DNA of 64,000 nucleotides from an uncultured Alphaproteobacteria bacterium (lineage in GTDB: Bacteria; Pseudomonadota; Alphaproteobacteria; Rhodobacterales; Rhodobacteraceae): positions 118,635 through 182,634 of the forward strand of contig CACNDI010000004.1 of NCBI GenBank assembly GCA_902619165.1. The letters run 5' to 3'. Position numbers and translations under genes: made by a program. The notes beneath the pieces are model-generated. The model saw only the letters and a list, made by a program, of their open reading frames with translations, was not told the origin of the DNA and searched no databases. Shown here piece after piece: positions 20,938-28,711 of the stretch. How positions within the stretch are numbered: the first letter of the stretch is position 1; every line of letters begins with the position of its first letter.

Positions 20938-21593
20938 TTGAATTAAACGTAAAAGAGAAGATGCCTACTTCAGGATCGGTGAAAAAAGTTGTTATCTTCC
21001 TGCATGGATATGGAGCTGATGGAGCCGATCTTTTCTCGTTAAGTGACCCTTTATCAGAACAACTGCCAGATTGCTTTTTCGCTTCGCCAGATGCTCCCAG
21101 AAAGTGTGGTGCATCCCCTTTTGGATATGAGTGGTTTCCGATACCTGAAATAGATGGATCAACTATTCCTGATTTGATGCAAGCACTAGCCTCTTCAGAA
21201 AAATTAATAATAAAGTTAATAGACGGTTACAAAAAACGATTTGGTTTAGATACCTCCGATTTTGTTTTACTTGGATTTAGCCAAGGGTGCATGATTTCTT
21301 TAAACATTGGCTTGAGACAGTTAAACAACCTTGGAGGTGTTGTTGGTATTTCAGGGAGGCTTCTAATGCCAGAGTCCTTGGAAGAAAGCGATAAAAATAG
21401 TTATCCCCCTGTATTATTAATTCATGGAGATGCGGATGATGTGGTACCAATTTCTTCAATGTATGATGCTGAAAAAGTTTTGAATAAAATAAATGTCACA
21501 TTCTCTACGCATGTTAGTAAGAATATTGGACATGGGATTGCTCCGGACGGATTATCAAAGGCTTTAGAGTTCATAAAAAATATTTTTAGCTAG
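20931..21593 (+). CDS. Phospholipase/carboxylesterase family alpha/beta-hydrolase
   Basis: Serine hydrolase of 220 residues. It starts its core with VVIFLHGYGADGADLF (oxyanion-hole HGYG), has the nucleophile elbow LLGFSQGCMISL, the Asp in LIHGDADDVVP and the His in NIGHGIAPDG. This is the family of acyl-protein thioesterases and YpfH-like esterases. The natural substrate cannot be told from sequence. It overlaps the upstream glycosylase gene by 7 bp. Confidence 0.9.
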   Translation: MVIELNVKEKMPTSGSVKKVVIFLHGYGADGADLFSLSDPLSEQLPDCFFASPDAPRKCGASPFGYEWFPIPEIDGSTIPDLMQALASSEKLIIKLIDGYKKRFGLDTSDFVLLGFSQGCMISLNIGLRQLNNLGGVVGISGRLLMPESLEESDKNSYPPVLLIHGDADDVVPISSMYDAEKVLNKINVTFSTHVSKNIGHGIAPDGLSKALEFIKNIFS

Positions 21594-21670
21594 TTTTTTT
21601 ATTACAAAAACTATCTAATAAAAATGGAGATGCATTATATAGTCACCTAAATCTGGGAGTAGAGAAGTTT

Positions 21671-22255
21671 ATGCTGGATAGCCAAGCTAATTTTAAGTCT
21701 GATATTTTAGAAAAATCAAAACTGCGACCAGCATTAATTTTAAATGCTGATTATAGACCACTGTCCTACTTTCCACTATCTCTTTGGCCCTGGCAAGAGG
21801 CTATTAAGGCTGTATATTTGGAGAGAGTAAACGTTGCGGCCGAATATGACGAAGTCGTTCGATCAGAGAAATTAATACTCCCTCTTCCATCAGTAATAGT
21901 ACTTAAGCATTATGTGGTGCCTACAAAAACTGTGCCTTTTACTAGAGCCACCTTATTTTTGCGAGATGAATTTACCTGTCAATATTGTGGCTATAAGGGA
22001 AAAGATCTTACTTTTGATCACGTTGTGCCAAAGTCGCGAGGAGGTAAAACGCGTTGGGACAATGTTGTTGCCGCTTGTCAATCTTGCAACTTGAGAAAAG
22101 CTGCGAAAACGACATCTCAAGCAGGGTTTAAGTTGAAGAAAGTACCTACCAAACCATCTCCAGAAGTTTTATTAAATAAGGGAAAGAAATTTCCTCCTAG
22201 TGAGATACACAAATCGTGGGTTGACTTTCTTTATTTTGAAAAAGATTTTGATTGA
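21671..22255 (+). CDS. HNH endonuclease family protein
   Basis: A 194-residue HNH nuclease of a widespread chromosomal type. The zinc/nuclease core lies at about 105-145, with FTCQYCGYKGKDLTFDHVVP then SRGGKTRWDNVVAACQSCN. Both CxxC pairs and the catalytic His are present. The N-terminus (ALILNADYRPLSYFPLSLWPW) is typical of this subfamily. The cellular role is poorly known. A purine-rich site precedes the ATG. The 3' end overlaps the convergent dsbB by 25 bp. Confidence 0.9.
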   Translation: MLDSQANFKSDILEKSKLRPALILNADYRPLSYFPLSLWPWQEAIKAVYLERVNVAAEYDEVVRSEKLILPLPSVIVLKHYVVPTKTVPFTRATLFLRDEFTCQYCGYKGKDLTFDHVVPKSRGGKTRWDNVVAACQSCNLRKAAKTTSQAGFKLKKVPTKPSPEVLLNKGKKFPPSEIHKSWVDFLYFEKDFD

Positions 22256-22740
22256 AAAAATTTAAAAAAATGAAGAGATGAGACCGTCCAGCCTATAAAA
22301 AGGGCTACGGACATAATGAGATTCCAGCTTGCCATTGATAGTCTCATGAAAGACCATGTTACTTCGTTACATCTAACGACCGATGTATTTAAAATATCTA
22401 TCAATAATGCTTCAGCACTTTTTTCACTCACGGAAGAGAGATTAGAAGATGAACAAGATTGGGGGCCTTGAAATATACCTTGTTCTACACCGACGTGATA
22501 AGACGCTATGATAATGCTAAATGCCATAACCAATGTATTTAATGGATACATAAACAAATCGTGTGTCCTAAAAAAAACTAGCCAAATAGAGGTAATAGCT
22601 ACTAGCATGTGTGGGTATCGCTGTATCAAGCATAAAGAGCAAGGAGTAAATGCAAACACATACTCTGATATCAAAGCAAACAAAATCATACTCATAGAGA
22701 TTATCCCAAGAGAGATATGATTTAGGTAGCTTTTTATCAT
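22231..22740 (-). CDS. dsbB: Disulfide bond formation protein B (DsbB family)
   Basis: Inner-membrane quinone-linked oxidase that re-oxidises DsbA-type thioredoxins. It has 169 residues from ATG 22740, with about four membrane segments. The first redox pair is in TPCSLCLIQRYPH, and the second periplasmic loop holds cysteines in PQSCSSS and VVRCNEV. ATG at 22740 overlaps the stop of the upstream gene as ATGA, which decides this start over one 36 bp further up. It might help cytochrome c and Sox proteins fold in the periplasm. Confidence 0.88.
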   Translation of the reverse strand: MIKSYLNHISLGIISMSMILFALISEYVFAFTPCSLCLIQRYPHMLVAITSIWLVFFRTHDLFMYPLNTLVMAFSIIIASYHVGVEQGIFQGPQSCSSSNLSSVSEKSAEALLIDILNTSVVRCNEVTWSFMRLSMASWNLIMSVALFIGWTVSSLHFFKFFQSKSFSK

Positions 22741-23336
22741 AAAAAACTTAATAGAAGAAATATACTCAGAGCACAAACTATAATTATCAATGTAAGTAAA
22801 CCAAGTCTGTTTTCAATAAAACTTTGAACTCTTGATCCAAACCAATATATCAAAAATCCTATAAGAAAAAACCGTAAGCCTCTCGAAAATAGTGAAAATA
22901 AACAGAAGTAAAAAAAATTCATGGAACTTATCCCAGATATAATCGTTACTAGTTTATATGGAATGGGTGATACTCCCGCTATAAAGACAGCTAGAGAACC
23001 ATTTTCATTATAAAGTTCTTTGAAACTGTTAATTTGGTCCGTCAAAGCGAAGTACTCGGTTATATGTACTCCTATTTCATCCCAAAAAATAAACCCTATA
23101 TAGTAACCGGCTATACCACCTAAAACAGAGAAAGTGGTGCATAGCATACAGTACAAAAAAAACTTTTTTTTATTTGCTATTACTAGAGCGATCAAAAATG
23201 GGTCGGGGGGTATCGGAAAAATGAAGGCCTCCGAAAATGCCCAAAGACATAATATCAAGAGAGACATTCTACTGTTTAATGCACTTTTTATGTTTATACG
23301 ATTTTTGAGTTTGATATAAATAATAAACTCCTTCAA
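22737..23336 (-). CDS. YqaA/DedA-like membrane protein
   Basis: Up to 199 residues with about five membrane segments. It carries the VTT/DedA-like pattern EAFIFPIPPDPFLIALVIA, GGIAGYYIGF, a VFIAGVSPIPYKLVTIISG loop with paired prolines, and SRGLRFFLIGFLIYW. The start is uncertain. TTG at 23336 is followed by an AAGGAG that would serve a start slightly further in, and the first ATG is at residue 24. Its stop overlaps the dsbB start. It may act in lipid flipping like other DedA relatives. Confidence 0.85.
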   Translation of the reverse strand: MKEFIIYIKLKNRINIKSALNSRMSLLILCLWAFSEAFIFPIPPDPFLIALVIANKKKFFLYCMLCTTFSVLGGIAGYYIGFIFWDEIGVHITEYFALTDQINSFKELYNENGSLAVFIAGVSPIPYKLVTIISGISSMNFFYFCLFSLFSRGLRFFLIGFLIYWFGSRVQSFIENRLGLLTLIIIVCALSIFLLLSFL

Positions 23337-23400
23337 TTAATTGAACTCTTGACTTTTTAAGTTGAAAGCAAGTTAATGCAAGTATATTTTTAATCTTTGT

Positions 23401-23486
23401 GCCCAAGTGGCGGAATGGTAGACGCAGCGGACTCAAAATCCGCCGGTAGTAATATCGTGAGAGTTCGAGTCTCTCCTTGGGCACCA
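23401..23486 (+). tRNA. tRNA-Leu (anticodon CAA)
   Basis: Complete class II tRNA. The acceptor stem GCCCAAG pairs with CTTGGGC, the anticodon stem GCGGA/TCCGC encloses the loop CTCAAAA with anticodon CAA, there is a long variable arm, and the T-loop reads TTCGAGT. The CCA end is encoded (23484-23486). It is the attachment site of the following island: bases 23415-23483 recur at 34242-34310. Confidence 0.96.
23415..23484 (+). repeat. Left attachment repeat (attL), inside tRNA-Leu
   Basis: The 3' part of the tRNA gene, from ATGGTAGACGCAGCGG to the discriminator and the first C of CCA. It recurs at 34242-34311 with differences at three positions: two in the variable arm and one in the acceptor stem. 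Confidence 0.88.
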
Positions 23487-23539
23487 CTATAAGTAACCTT
23501 TAGCTTTATTTGCTTGGCTTTGATGAAAACTAGTAAAAG

Positions 23540-23713
23540 ATGGTAGACCAAAATGAAGCTTATAGATTTCAAAAGCGTGGAATATATTATTTTTCAAATC
23601 GAGTGCCATCAGATTTTAGAGAACTATACAAAGTTAGTCGTTTGACTTATTCGCTTAGAACTAATTGCCCTAAAACAGCTGATAATAAATTACAGAATAG
23701 CAAGAGAAGATGA
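23540..23713 (+). pseudogene. Remnant of tyrosine-recombinase (integrase) N-terminus
   Basis: A 57-codon reading frame from ATG 23540 to TGA 23713. Its product contains FQKRGIYYFSNRVPSDFREL and then YSLRTNCPKTADNKL, the pattern of the N-terminal arm-binding region (DUF6538 type: R-x-x-YYFRRRVP-x-DLR...SLRT-x-x-x-x-A) of tRNA-targeting phage/island integrases. The rest, including the catalytic Arg/His/Tyr domain, is gone and an unrelated gene begins within 130 bp. Its position 54 bp inside the attachment site, reading inward, is where an island integrase normally sits. Confidence 0.7.
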
Positions 23714-23837
23714 CTCGGCGAGTGTTAAATCAAGTCTGATGATAGGTTTAGTGCTAGTAATTATGTTACTGATAATATTTGGTTGGAAAATAACAGTTTT
23801 TTTTGCAAAATTAGTAAAAATCATTAATGATTTGTGT

Positions 23838-24923
23838 ATGAAAATTCACAATTTTTTTTTCGTGCTAGTGCTTATAGCATTCCCTCATGGCTCACTTGCA
23901 AATGCAATGGTGGGTGGTGATTTCAGCGAAGATTATTTTAAAAAATTTGAGATAAATAAAATCTTTAAATGCAAAGAACTCAGTCGAAATAGTGTAGAAA
24001 AAAAACTATCAAAATACATAAAGGGAAATCTTAGATGGTATACCCATCCAACTCAAAAAATCTGTCAAAGGAATATTAGTTTTCTTAAAGATACCAACGG
24101 TGAAAATTACATAAATTTGACCTCAGGAATTGGTGATGGGATTGGGAACAAATATATTGAGAAAGAAAATAGTAAGTGGAACGACTTTAAAGCCAAGGAA
24201 AGAAGAAGATTTGAGATTTCTTCAAAGAGGTTTGGTTTTTCTAATAAAGCATTCGCGCTTGAGTATGAGATAAGAATTCCTTCAAAACATAAATTCATAG
24301 ATGAAAATTCGTCTCTAACTGTTGGTCAAATAAAATCAAGCTACGATGCTAGCGCAAGGTTTTTTTTAATGAAATCAGGCTACTGGGTTATGGGCGTAAA
24401 GGCTGTAAAGCCAGAGGACTACAATAAATGGAACAAAATTAAAGTAGTAGTCAATAATTATGACAAAGATTTTGGTATAATGGTAATTGTTAATGGCAAG
24501 ATTTTGCGCAATAAAATTGTTAACAACGAAAGTTTAAAATGGGCAGAGAAAAAAAACGACAGAATATACTGGAAAATAGGATTATATCAGCAAAAAATCT
24601 ATGACAACTTTGAAAACCCTGCAAAGCAGTCAGTGGATTTGAAGAATATTAGGTCCACAGTTTATAGGAATTACATAGAGCCAAATCCTCTAATGGAAGC
24701 ATTTAACAGTCTATCAAAAGACCAACGTAAAAACGTGCAGATTAACCTTAAAGGTGAAGGTTTTTATAGCTCAACGATTGATGGCTATTATGGTAAAAAT
24801 ACCGAGAAAGGTCTCAAGAAGTATAATAGCAGTTTTTTGAAAGCATCAGACTTGGAAAAATTTATAAACGTAGACGTTTTACTCACTAAACTGAGCAAAG
24901 CTGTTAATCCTCAAGAAGATTGA
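23838..24923 (+). CDS. Secreted polysaccharide-lyase-like protein with C-terminal peptidoglycan-binding domain
   Basis: From ATG 23838 it has 361 residues and starts with a clear signal peptide (MKIHNFFFVLVLIAFPHGSLANA). An in-frame ATG at 23739 would add a second hydrophobic stretch and is less likely. The middle (about 100-250) has the beta-sandwich look of heparin-lyase-like lyases: FALEYEIRIPS, LTVGQIKSS, WNKIKVVVNN, FGIMVIVNGKIL, RIYWKIGLYQQ. The C-terminus has a PG_binding_1 pattern, GFYSSTIDGYYGKNTEKGLKKY. It is the first intact gene of the island. The substrate is unknown. Confidence 0.65.
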   Translation: MKIHNFFFVLVLIAFPHGSLANAMVGGDFSEDYFKKFEINKIFKCKELSRNSVEKKLSKYIKGNLRWYTHPTQKICQRNISFLKDTNGENYINLTSGIGDGIGNKYIEKENSKWNDFKAKERRRFEISSKRFGFSNKAFALEYEIRIPSKHKFIDENSSLTVGQIKSSYDASARFFLMKSGYWVMGVKAVKPEDYNKWNKIKVVVNNYDKDFGIMVIVNGKILRNKIVNNESLKWAEKKNDRIYWKIGLYQQKIYDNFENPAKQSVDLKNIRSTVYRNYIEPNPLMEAFNSLSKDQRKNVQINLKGEGFYSSTIDGYYGKNTEKGLKKYNSSFLKASDLEKFINVDVLLTKLSKAVNPQED

Positions 24924-24927
24924 AACT

Positions 24928-24960
24928 AGTATGTTCATGGAGTGTGCAGCAGATGGGGTC
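24928..24960 (+). repeat. Island repeat, copy A (partial)
   Basis: A 33-bp piece, AGTATGTTCATGGAGTGTGC then AGCAGATGGGGTC, immediately after the preceding stop codon. It matches the right half of copy B at 26081-26160 and lies in the same orientation. Confidence 0.75.
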
Positions 24961-25013
24961 TTTACAACTAAATTTGTTGAATTAATAATATGGCTTGTTT
25001 CCAAGTAATATAA

Positions 25014-26012
25014 GTGGTCATTTCAATGCAATTTTCTGAAAACACATATCAAAATAGTAGACATAAGACCTTTTACCTTTCCGCTGGAGAAGAAAATAAT
25101 AAAAAAATTTATTTTATTCATGGATGGCCTGAACTGAGCATAAGTTGGAGAAATCAATTAGAGTTTTTCTCAAATCTTGGCTTTCATGCAATAGCTCCAG
25201 ATATGAGAGGATACGGCCAATCATCTATCTACGATAAGCATGCTGATTACTGTCAAGAAGAAATTGTTAAAGATATGATTGAACTTCATACTCATCTTGG
25301 AGGAGGAGAAGCGATATGGGTTGGGCACGATTGGGGGTCACCAGTTGTATGGAACATTGCTTGCCACCATGACGAGTACGTAGAAAAAATTGTGAGCTTG
25401 TGCGTGCCATTTAAGATGATGGAAAATGACAATATGCTATTATGTATAGATAGGCAGCTTTATCCGGAGCACGAATTTCCTTATGGGCAATGGGAGTACC
25501 AGATTTTTTATAGGGAAAATTTTGATAAAGCAAAACAATCATTAGAAGATAATCCTAGAAACACAGTTAAATGCCTCTTCAGAAGTGGCAATGCGGAAAA
25601 CTTGGGAAAGCTCGCCAATACCGCTTTCGTCAGAAAAAATAATGGTTGGTTTAAAAACGGAATAGCACCAGATATTGCTTTGGATGAGAGTGTTTTATCT
25701 AGAAAAGAGCTAGAAATATATTCAAAATATTTGTCAGAAAATGGGTTTTTTGGTCCTGGTTCATGGTATATGAACACAGAGCTTAATAATGAGTATAATA
25801 AGAAAGCGCCACTTCAAAAACTCAAGAAGCCAACGCTTTTCATTCATGCAAAATATGACAGAGTATGTGATACTTGTCATACTAGCTTGGCAGATTATAT
25901 GAGAGAAAATTGTTCTAATTTAAAGGAGGCTACCGTTGAGAGTGGTCATTGGATGGCACAAGAAAAACCCGATGATGTAAATAAAACTATTAAAGAGTGG
26001 CTAGCTATTTAA
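25014..26012 (+). CDS. Alpha/beta-hydrolase, epoxide-hydrolase-like
   Basis: 332 residues. The oxyanion motif HGWPE (in YFIHGWPELSISWRNQ), the nucleophile elbow GHDWGSPVVW with Asp in the nucleophile position, the second acid in IHAKYDRVCD and the His in VESGHWMAQEKPD fit the epoxide hydrolase / haloalkane dehalogenase group. The HGWPE motif with a GHDWG nucleophile favours epoxide hydrolase. ATG at 25026 is an alternative to the start used here (GTG 25014). It is cargo of the island, between two repeat copies. Confidence 0.85.
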   Translation: MVISMQFSENTYQNSRHKTFYLSAGEENNKKIYFIHGWPELSISWRNQLEFFSNLGFHAIAPDMRGYGQSSIYDKHADYCQEEIVKDMIELHTHLGGGEAIWVGHDWGSPVVWNIACHHDEYVEKIVSLCVPFKMMENDNMLLCIDRQLYPEHEFPYGQWEYQIFYRENFDKAKQSLEDNPRNTVKCLFRSGNAENLGKLANTAFVRKNNGWFKNGIAPDIALDESVLSRKELEIYSKYLSENGFFGPGSWYMNTELNNEYNKKAPLQKLKKPTLFIHAKYDRVCDTCHTSLADYMRENCSNLKEATVESGHWMAQEKPDDVNKTIKEWLAI

Positions 26013-26080
26013 AAATCAATACTGATACTTGTGTGCTATAGAGCAATTCATACTAACACCCACGTAATTGGATACTATTT

Positions 26081-26160
26081 GGTTTACCCCTCCCATGCAT
26101 GGGACACTAGGGGTACTCACGTAGTATGTTCGTGGAGTGTGCAGCAGATGGGGTGTATAC
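26081..26160 (+). repeat. Island repeat, copy B (about 80 bp, most complete)
   Basis: Contains the palindrome CCCATGCATGGG, a GGGGTACTCACG / CGTGGAG hairpin-forming part and the shared end GTGCAGCAGATGGGG. Copies C and D carry the same modules in inverted orientation, and copy A only the right half. It sits between two unrelated genes and codes for nothing recognisable. Confidence 0.8.
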
Positions 26161-26236
26161 AAAAGACAGAGGTCCTCTTTGGTTTGGTCCAATTATTGCA
26201 AATTAAATTCTTATGAACAATTATTAGGTAGCTCAC

Positions 26237-26848
26237 GTGATGAAACTAGTAAATTTGATAATTTATATAATTCTTTGTTTTTCATATTCACCACTACTAG
26301 CAGAGAAAACTAGCTGGGAAGGCTACTATTCTGGTGTGAGTATCTCAGAAAATGCTGGGAAAGATAAAATCTATTTAAATGATGTCTTTTTTGTTCATAA
26401 TTCTCTGGAAAACCCCAGTGACAGGAACGGATCTCTCTCTGGGCTTTTTTTGGGTTACCTTCTTCAAAAAGACGAGCTAGTCTACGGCGCAGAAATATCT
26501 AGCTCTAATGGAAAGATTAAAATGAAGAATGTGCCCACAAACTTTGTAGAAGACGTCAGAGATTTCAAGATCAGGTTAGGGAGAAGCTATAACAAAGCCT
26601 TGCTAACTACAAGCTTAGGATATTTCTCAGGAATGGCTACTCCAGATTGCGTTGCAACCTGTGGAACAAAAAAGTACGGAGGACATAGCTTAGGATTTGG
26701 ATTTGACTATGAAATAAATAAATCCTTATTCATCGGAAGCCATTATTCATACAAAGTTTTTGAAAGACATAAATATGACTCTGGACCCGGCTGGGGCTTT
26801 GAAGGTCATATGCACAGTGTAGAGGTACGGGCAGGTTTTAAGTTTTAG
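26237..26848 (+). CDS. Outer-membrane beta-barrel protein
   Basis: 203 residues with an N-terminal signal (LVNLIIYIILCFSYSPLLAE) followed by alternating strands: WEGYYSGVSIS, GSLSGLFLGYLL, LVYGAEISSS, DFKIRLGRSYN, ALLTTSLGYFSG, HSLGFGFDYEI, LFIGSHYSYKVF, and a C-terminal strand SVEVRAGFKF ending in Phe. This is the layout of an eight-stranded OmpA/Omp25-like barrel (Surf_Ag_VNR/opacity type). The function is unknown. ATG 26240 is equally possible. Confidence 0.8.
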   Translation: MMKLVNLIIYIILCFSYSPLLAEKTSWEGYYSGVSISENAGKDKIYLNDVFFVHNSLENPSDRNGSLSGLFLGYLLQKDELVYGAEISSSNGKIKMKNVPTNFVEDVRDFKIRLGRSYNKALLTTSLGYFSGMATPDCVATCGTKKYGGHSLGFGFDYEINKSLFIGSHYSYKVFERHKYDSGPGWGFEGHMHSVEVRAGFKF

Positions 26849-27173
26849 ATTTTAAAAAGTGCTTGTCGGTTCTTTTACAAGAGACTGGTAACCACTTTTG
26901 AGTACTTCCTTCAACTAAAAACAAGGAGAATGTAAAAAAACTATTGGTAATGGAAGAAGTGTAACATTTGATCGTCGAAATCCTAATAATAGTTTGGAGG
27001 ATATTTTTAATTACCTAAAAAAAGAGCTAAGTTAACTTTAACTCAGCCGCACCATATTCAAGATCTTTTTTGCCCTAAAGCACTGATTTATTGAAATTTA
27101 ATGATTTTTATGCAAATAGGTGTGAAACAAGATTAGAAACATATTTTTACTTTTATAGGGGAGGGTGGCATTA
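26849..27173. other. Intergenic stretch with a possible tiny gene remnant
   Basis: No intact gene. A frame open from 26919 to the stop at 27035 codes for GNGRSVTFDRRNPNNSLEDI and a short charged tail, which looks coding-like but has no start codon. It may be the 3' end of a decayed gene. Nothing else was recognised apart from the ribosome site GGGGAGGG just before the next gene. Confidence 0.35.
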
Positions 27174-27518
27174 ATGGCTGAGATTGCAAAAGGAAACGTT
27201 AGTATTATCATGACAATGAAAGCTCCTACAGAGGAAGGAGCAGAGGTCTGCAGAAATTTTCTAGAAGGACATCGTGAAATGATGGAAACAAAAAGTCACC
27301 GGAGTGGAGACTTTGAGTTAATAAGGTATTTTTCTTCTGAAGGACCTGAATATCTTGATGAGGGAGAAAGTCAACTAGAATGGTATGAAGGTAGATACCC
27401 CAAAAAGACAGGAAGAACCATATTTATAGTTACAGAGATATATAAGAAAAAAGAAGGTCTGTTTAACCACTTTATAGGGTCTAAAGAATTGGCTGATGCT
27501 GGCAAGTCGATAATGTAG
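27174..27518 (+). CDS. Hypothetical protein, probable ABM (dimeric alpha/beta-barrel) fold
   Basis: 114 residues from ATG 27174, which follows GGGGAGGG at good spacing. GTG at 27165 is the alternative. The alternation of an N-terminal strand (NVSIIMTMKAP), a long helix (EEGAEVCRNFLEGHREMMETK), strands (FELIRYFSSEG; RTIFIVTEIYKKKEGLFNHF) and a final helix is like antibiotic-biosynthesis-monooxygenase-type ferredoxin-like folds. No catalytic residues can be named. One of several such proteins in the island. Confidence 0.6.
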   Translation: MAEIAKGNVSIIMTMKAPTEEGAEVCRNFLEGHREMMETKSHRSGDFELIRYFSSEGPEYLDEGESQLEWYEGRYPKKTGRTIFIVTEIYKKKEGLFNHFIGSKELADAGKSIM

Positions 27519-27580
27519 CTTCACAACATAGAGTATAGCCAAATTTGTATGACAGAGGTTAAATACACCCTATGGGATTA

Positions 27581-27654
27581 GTATAAAACTCCCCCATCTG
27601 CTGCATACTCTAAGAAACTACAACGTGAGTACCTTTTAGTGTCCCATGCCTACC
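27581..27654 (-). repeat. Island repeat, copy C (inverted)
   Basis: Reads GTATAAAACTCCCCCATCTG then CTGCA, later CGTGAGTACC and TAGTGTCCCATGCCTACC. It aligns with the reverse complement of copy B with scattered differences in the middle. Confidence 0.75.
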
Positions 27655-27810
27655 ATAGCTAGTATAAAACAATAAGACAATCAAAGCACCTAAATGCATG
27701 TGATTATAAATAATAAAGGTATTACGGATAAAGCGCAGGTAAGTTCCTAACTATTTAATAATCTCTGCACCACATTGTGAGTTTATATATCTATAATCTC
27801 AACAGCTTTT

Positions 27811-27903
27811 TCAGTAGCCACTTCCATCTCCACCACTACATGCTGCTAAAAATAGAACATCCACTATTAAGGCCCCGGTTAATTTGTATTTAACGTACTC
27901 CAT
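27811..27903 (-). CDS. Very small predicted lipoprotein (30 residues)
   Basis: ATG at 27903 opens MEYVKYKLTGALIVDVLF followed by LAACSGGDGSGY and a stop. LAAC is a fair lipobox after a short hydrophobic stretch, and the mature part is only a few Gly/Ser residues, as in entericidin-like mini-lipoproteins. It lies 28 bp downstream of another small minus-strand gene. There is only a weak AGAAGA ribosome site. Expression is unproven. Confidence 0.4.
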   Translation of the reverse strand: MEYVKYKLTGALIVDVLFLAACSGGDGSGY

Positions 27904-27931
27904 TACATCTTCTAAGAATTCTTTTGTAATA

Positions 27932-28207
27932 TTAGTTACCTTTCAGTTTTTCTTTAACGGTTAGAAAGACAAAAACAGCTAGAAACACCCTAATGAATAG
28001 AACGACACTTAGCTCATCAAAGCTAGGATATAAATTAAGGTAAAGATAACCATCCTTCATAACTATCCAATATAGATCAAAATATCCCTCGTATTTTGTA
28101 TAACCAATTACTTGGGAAACTAATCCAAAGGAAATGGCAATCCAAAGATTAGGATAAAATTCCTTCCCAAATATATTTTTAAAGATAGATTCTAATCGGC
28201 TTGCCAT
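27932..28207 (-). CDS. Small hypothetical membrane protein
   Basis: 91 residues with two hydrophobic stretches (LWIAISFGLVSQVIGY and VVLFIRVFLAVFVFLTV). The ATG at 28207 follows GAAGGTTTC at suitable spacing, and the start overlaps the upstream gene by 16 bp, so the two are probably translated together. I do not recognise the family. It is confined to the island in this window. Confidence 0.6.
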   Translation of the reverse strand: MASRLESIFKNIFGKEFYPNLWIAISFGLVSQVIGYTKYEGYFDLYWIVMKDGYLYLNLYPSFDELSVVLFIRVFLAVFVFLTVKEKLKGN

Positions 28208-28440
28208 CTGAAACCTTCATCTATACAAAACAAACGCCCAAATCTACACTTTCTATCACTTCGACAAACCTTTTCATGCTTACTATTTTCCCAACATTCG
28301 GCTGTGACAGCAGAACCATACTTATCGATAAATCGGTCCCATGTGTCTCCAACCGACAAAAGTACAATCGAAGGTAACATAAATGCAACGAATATTATCG
28401 TTACGAATGCTTTGCCGAAGCCATCATTATTTTCTTCCAT
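28192..28440 (-). CDS. Small membrane-anchored protein with a cysteine-rich tail
   Basis: From ATG 28440, preceded by AAAGGATTTC, it has 82 residues. A longer frame back to 28497 lacks a ribosome site. There is one membrane segment (FVTIIFVAFMLPSIVLLSVG), then a hydrophilic part with four cysteines (AECWEN, KVCRS, RKCRFGRLFC) that could form disulfides or bind metal. The family is unknown. It overlaps the next gene by 16 bp. Confidence 0.6.
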   Translation of the reverse strand: MEENNDGFGKAFVTIIFVAFMLPSIVLLSVGDTWDRFIDKYGSAVTAECWENSKHEKVCRSDRKCRFGRLFCIDEGFRWQAD

Positions 28441-28515
28441 CTGAAATCCTTTTTCATTTGCATGCAAAGCAATTAAGTTCGTTTGACTATTTGTCAAAGA
28501 AATTAGTCAGCTTTT

Positions 28516-28594
28516 GTATAAAAACTCCCCATCTGCTGCACGATCCACGAACATACTTCGTGAGTACCCCTAGTGGTCTGGCATAGGGGTAGAC
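28516..28594 (-). repeat. Island repeat, copy D (inverted)
   Basis: Starts GTATAAAAACTCCCCATCTG then CTGCAC, continues with CCACGAACATACTTCGTGAG (a hairpin-forming part) and ends GGCATAGGGGTAGAC. It aligns along its whole length with the reverse complement of copy B. Confidence 0.8.
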
Positions 28595-28711
28595 AAATAT
28601 GTGCATCTCGACGTGATCTTCACTTATTGTAAAGTATTGATGTTGCTTACTTTGAGGTAGTCATTGGTTCAGGTAGGTAAGATCTAAATTCTTCAAAAAT
28701 TGAGATAAATA

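Noticed and set aside
26031..26216. A 61-codon open frame across repeat copy B
   Set aside because: It consists mostly of the repeat itself, has no ribosome site and no protein-like pattern.
24928..28594. CRISPR array or integron cassette array
   Set aside because: The repeats are unevenly spaced, in both orientations, and separated by whole genes. No cas genes, no intI and no attC-type core sites (GTTRRRY/RYYYAAC) were seen.
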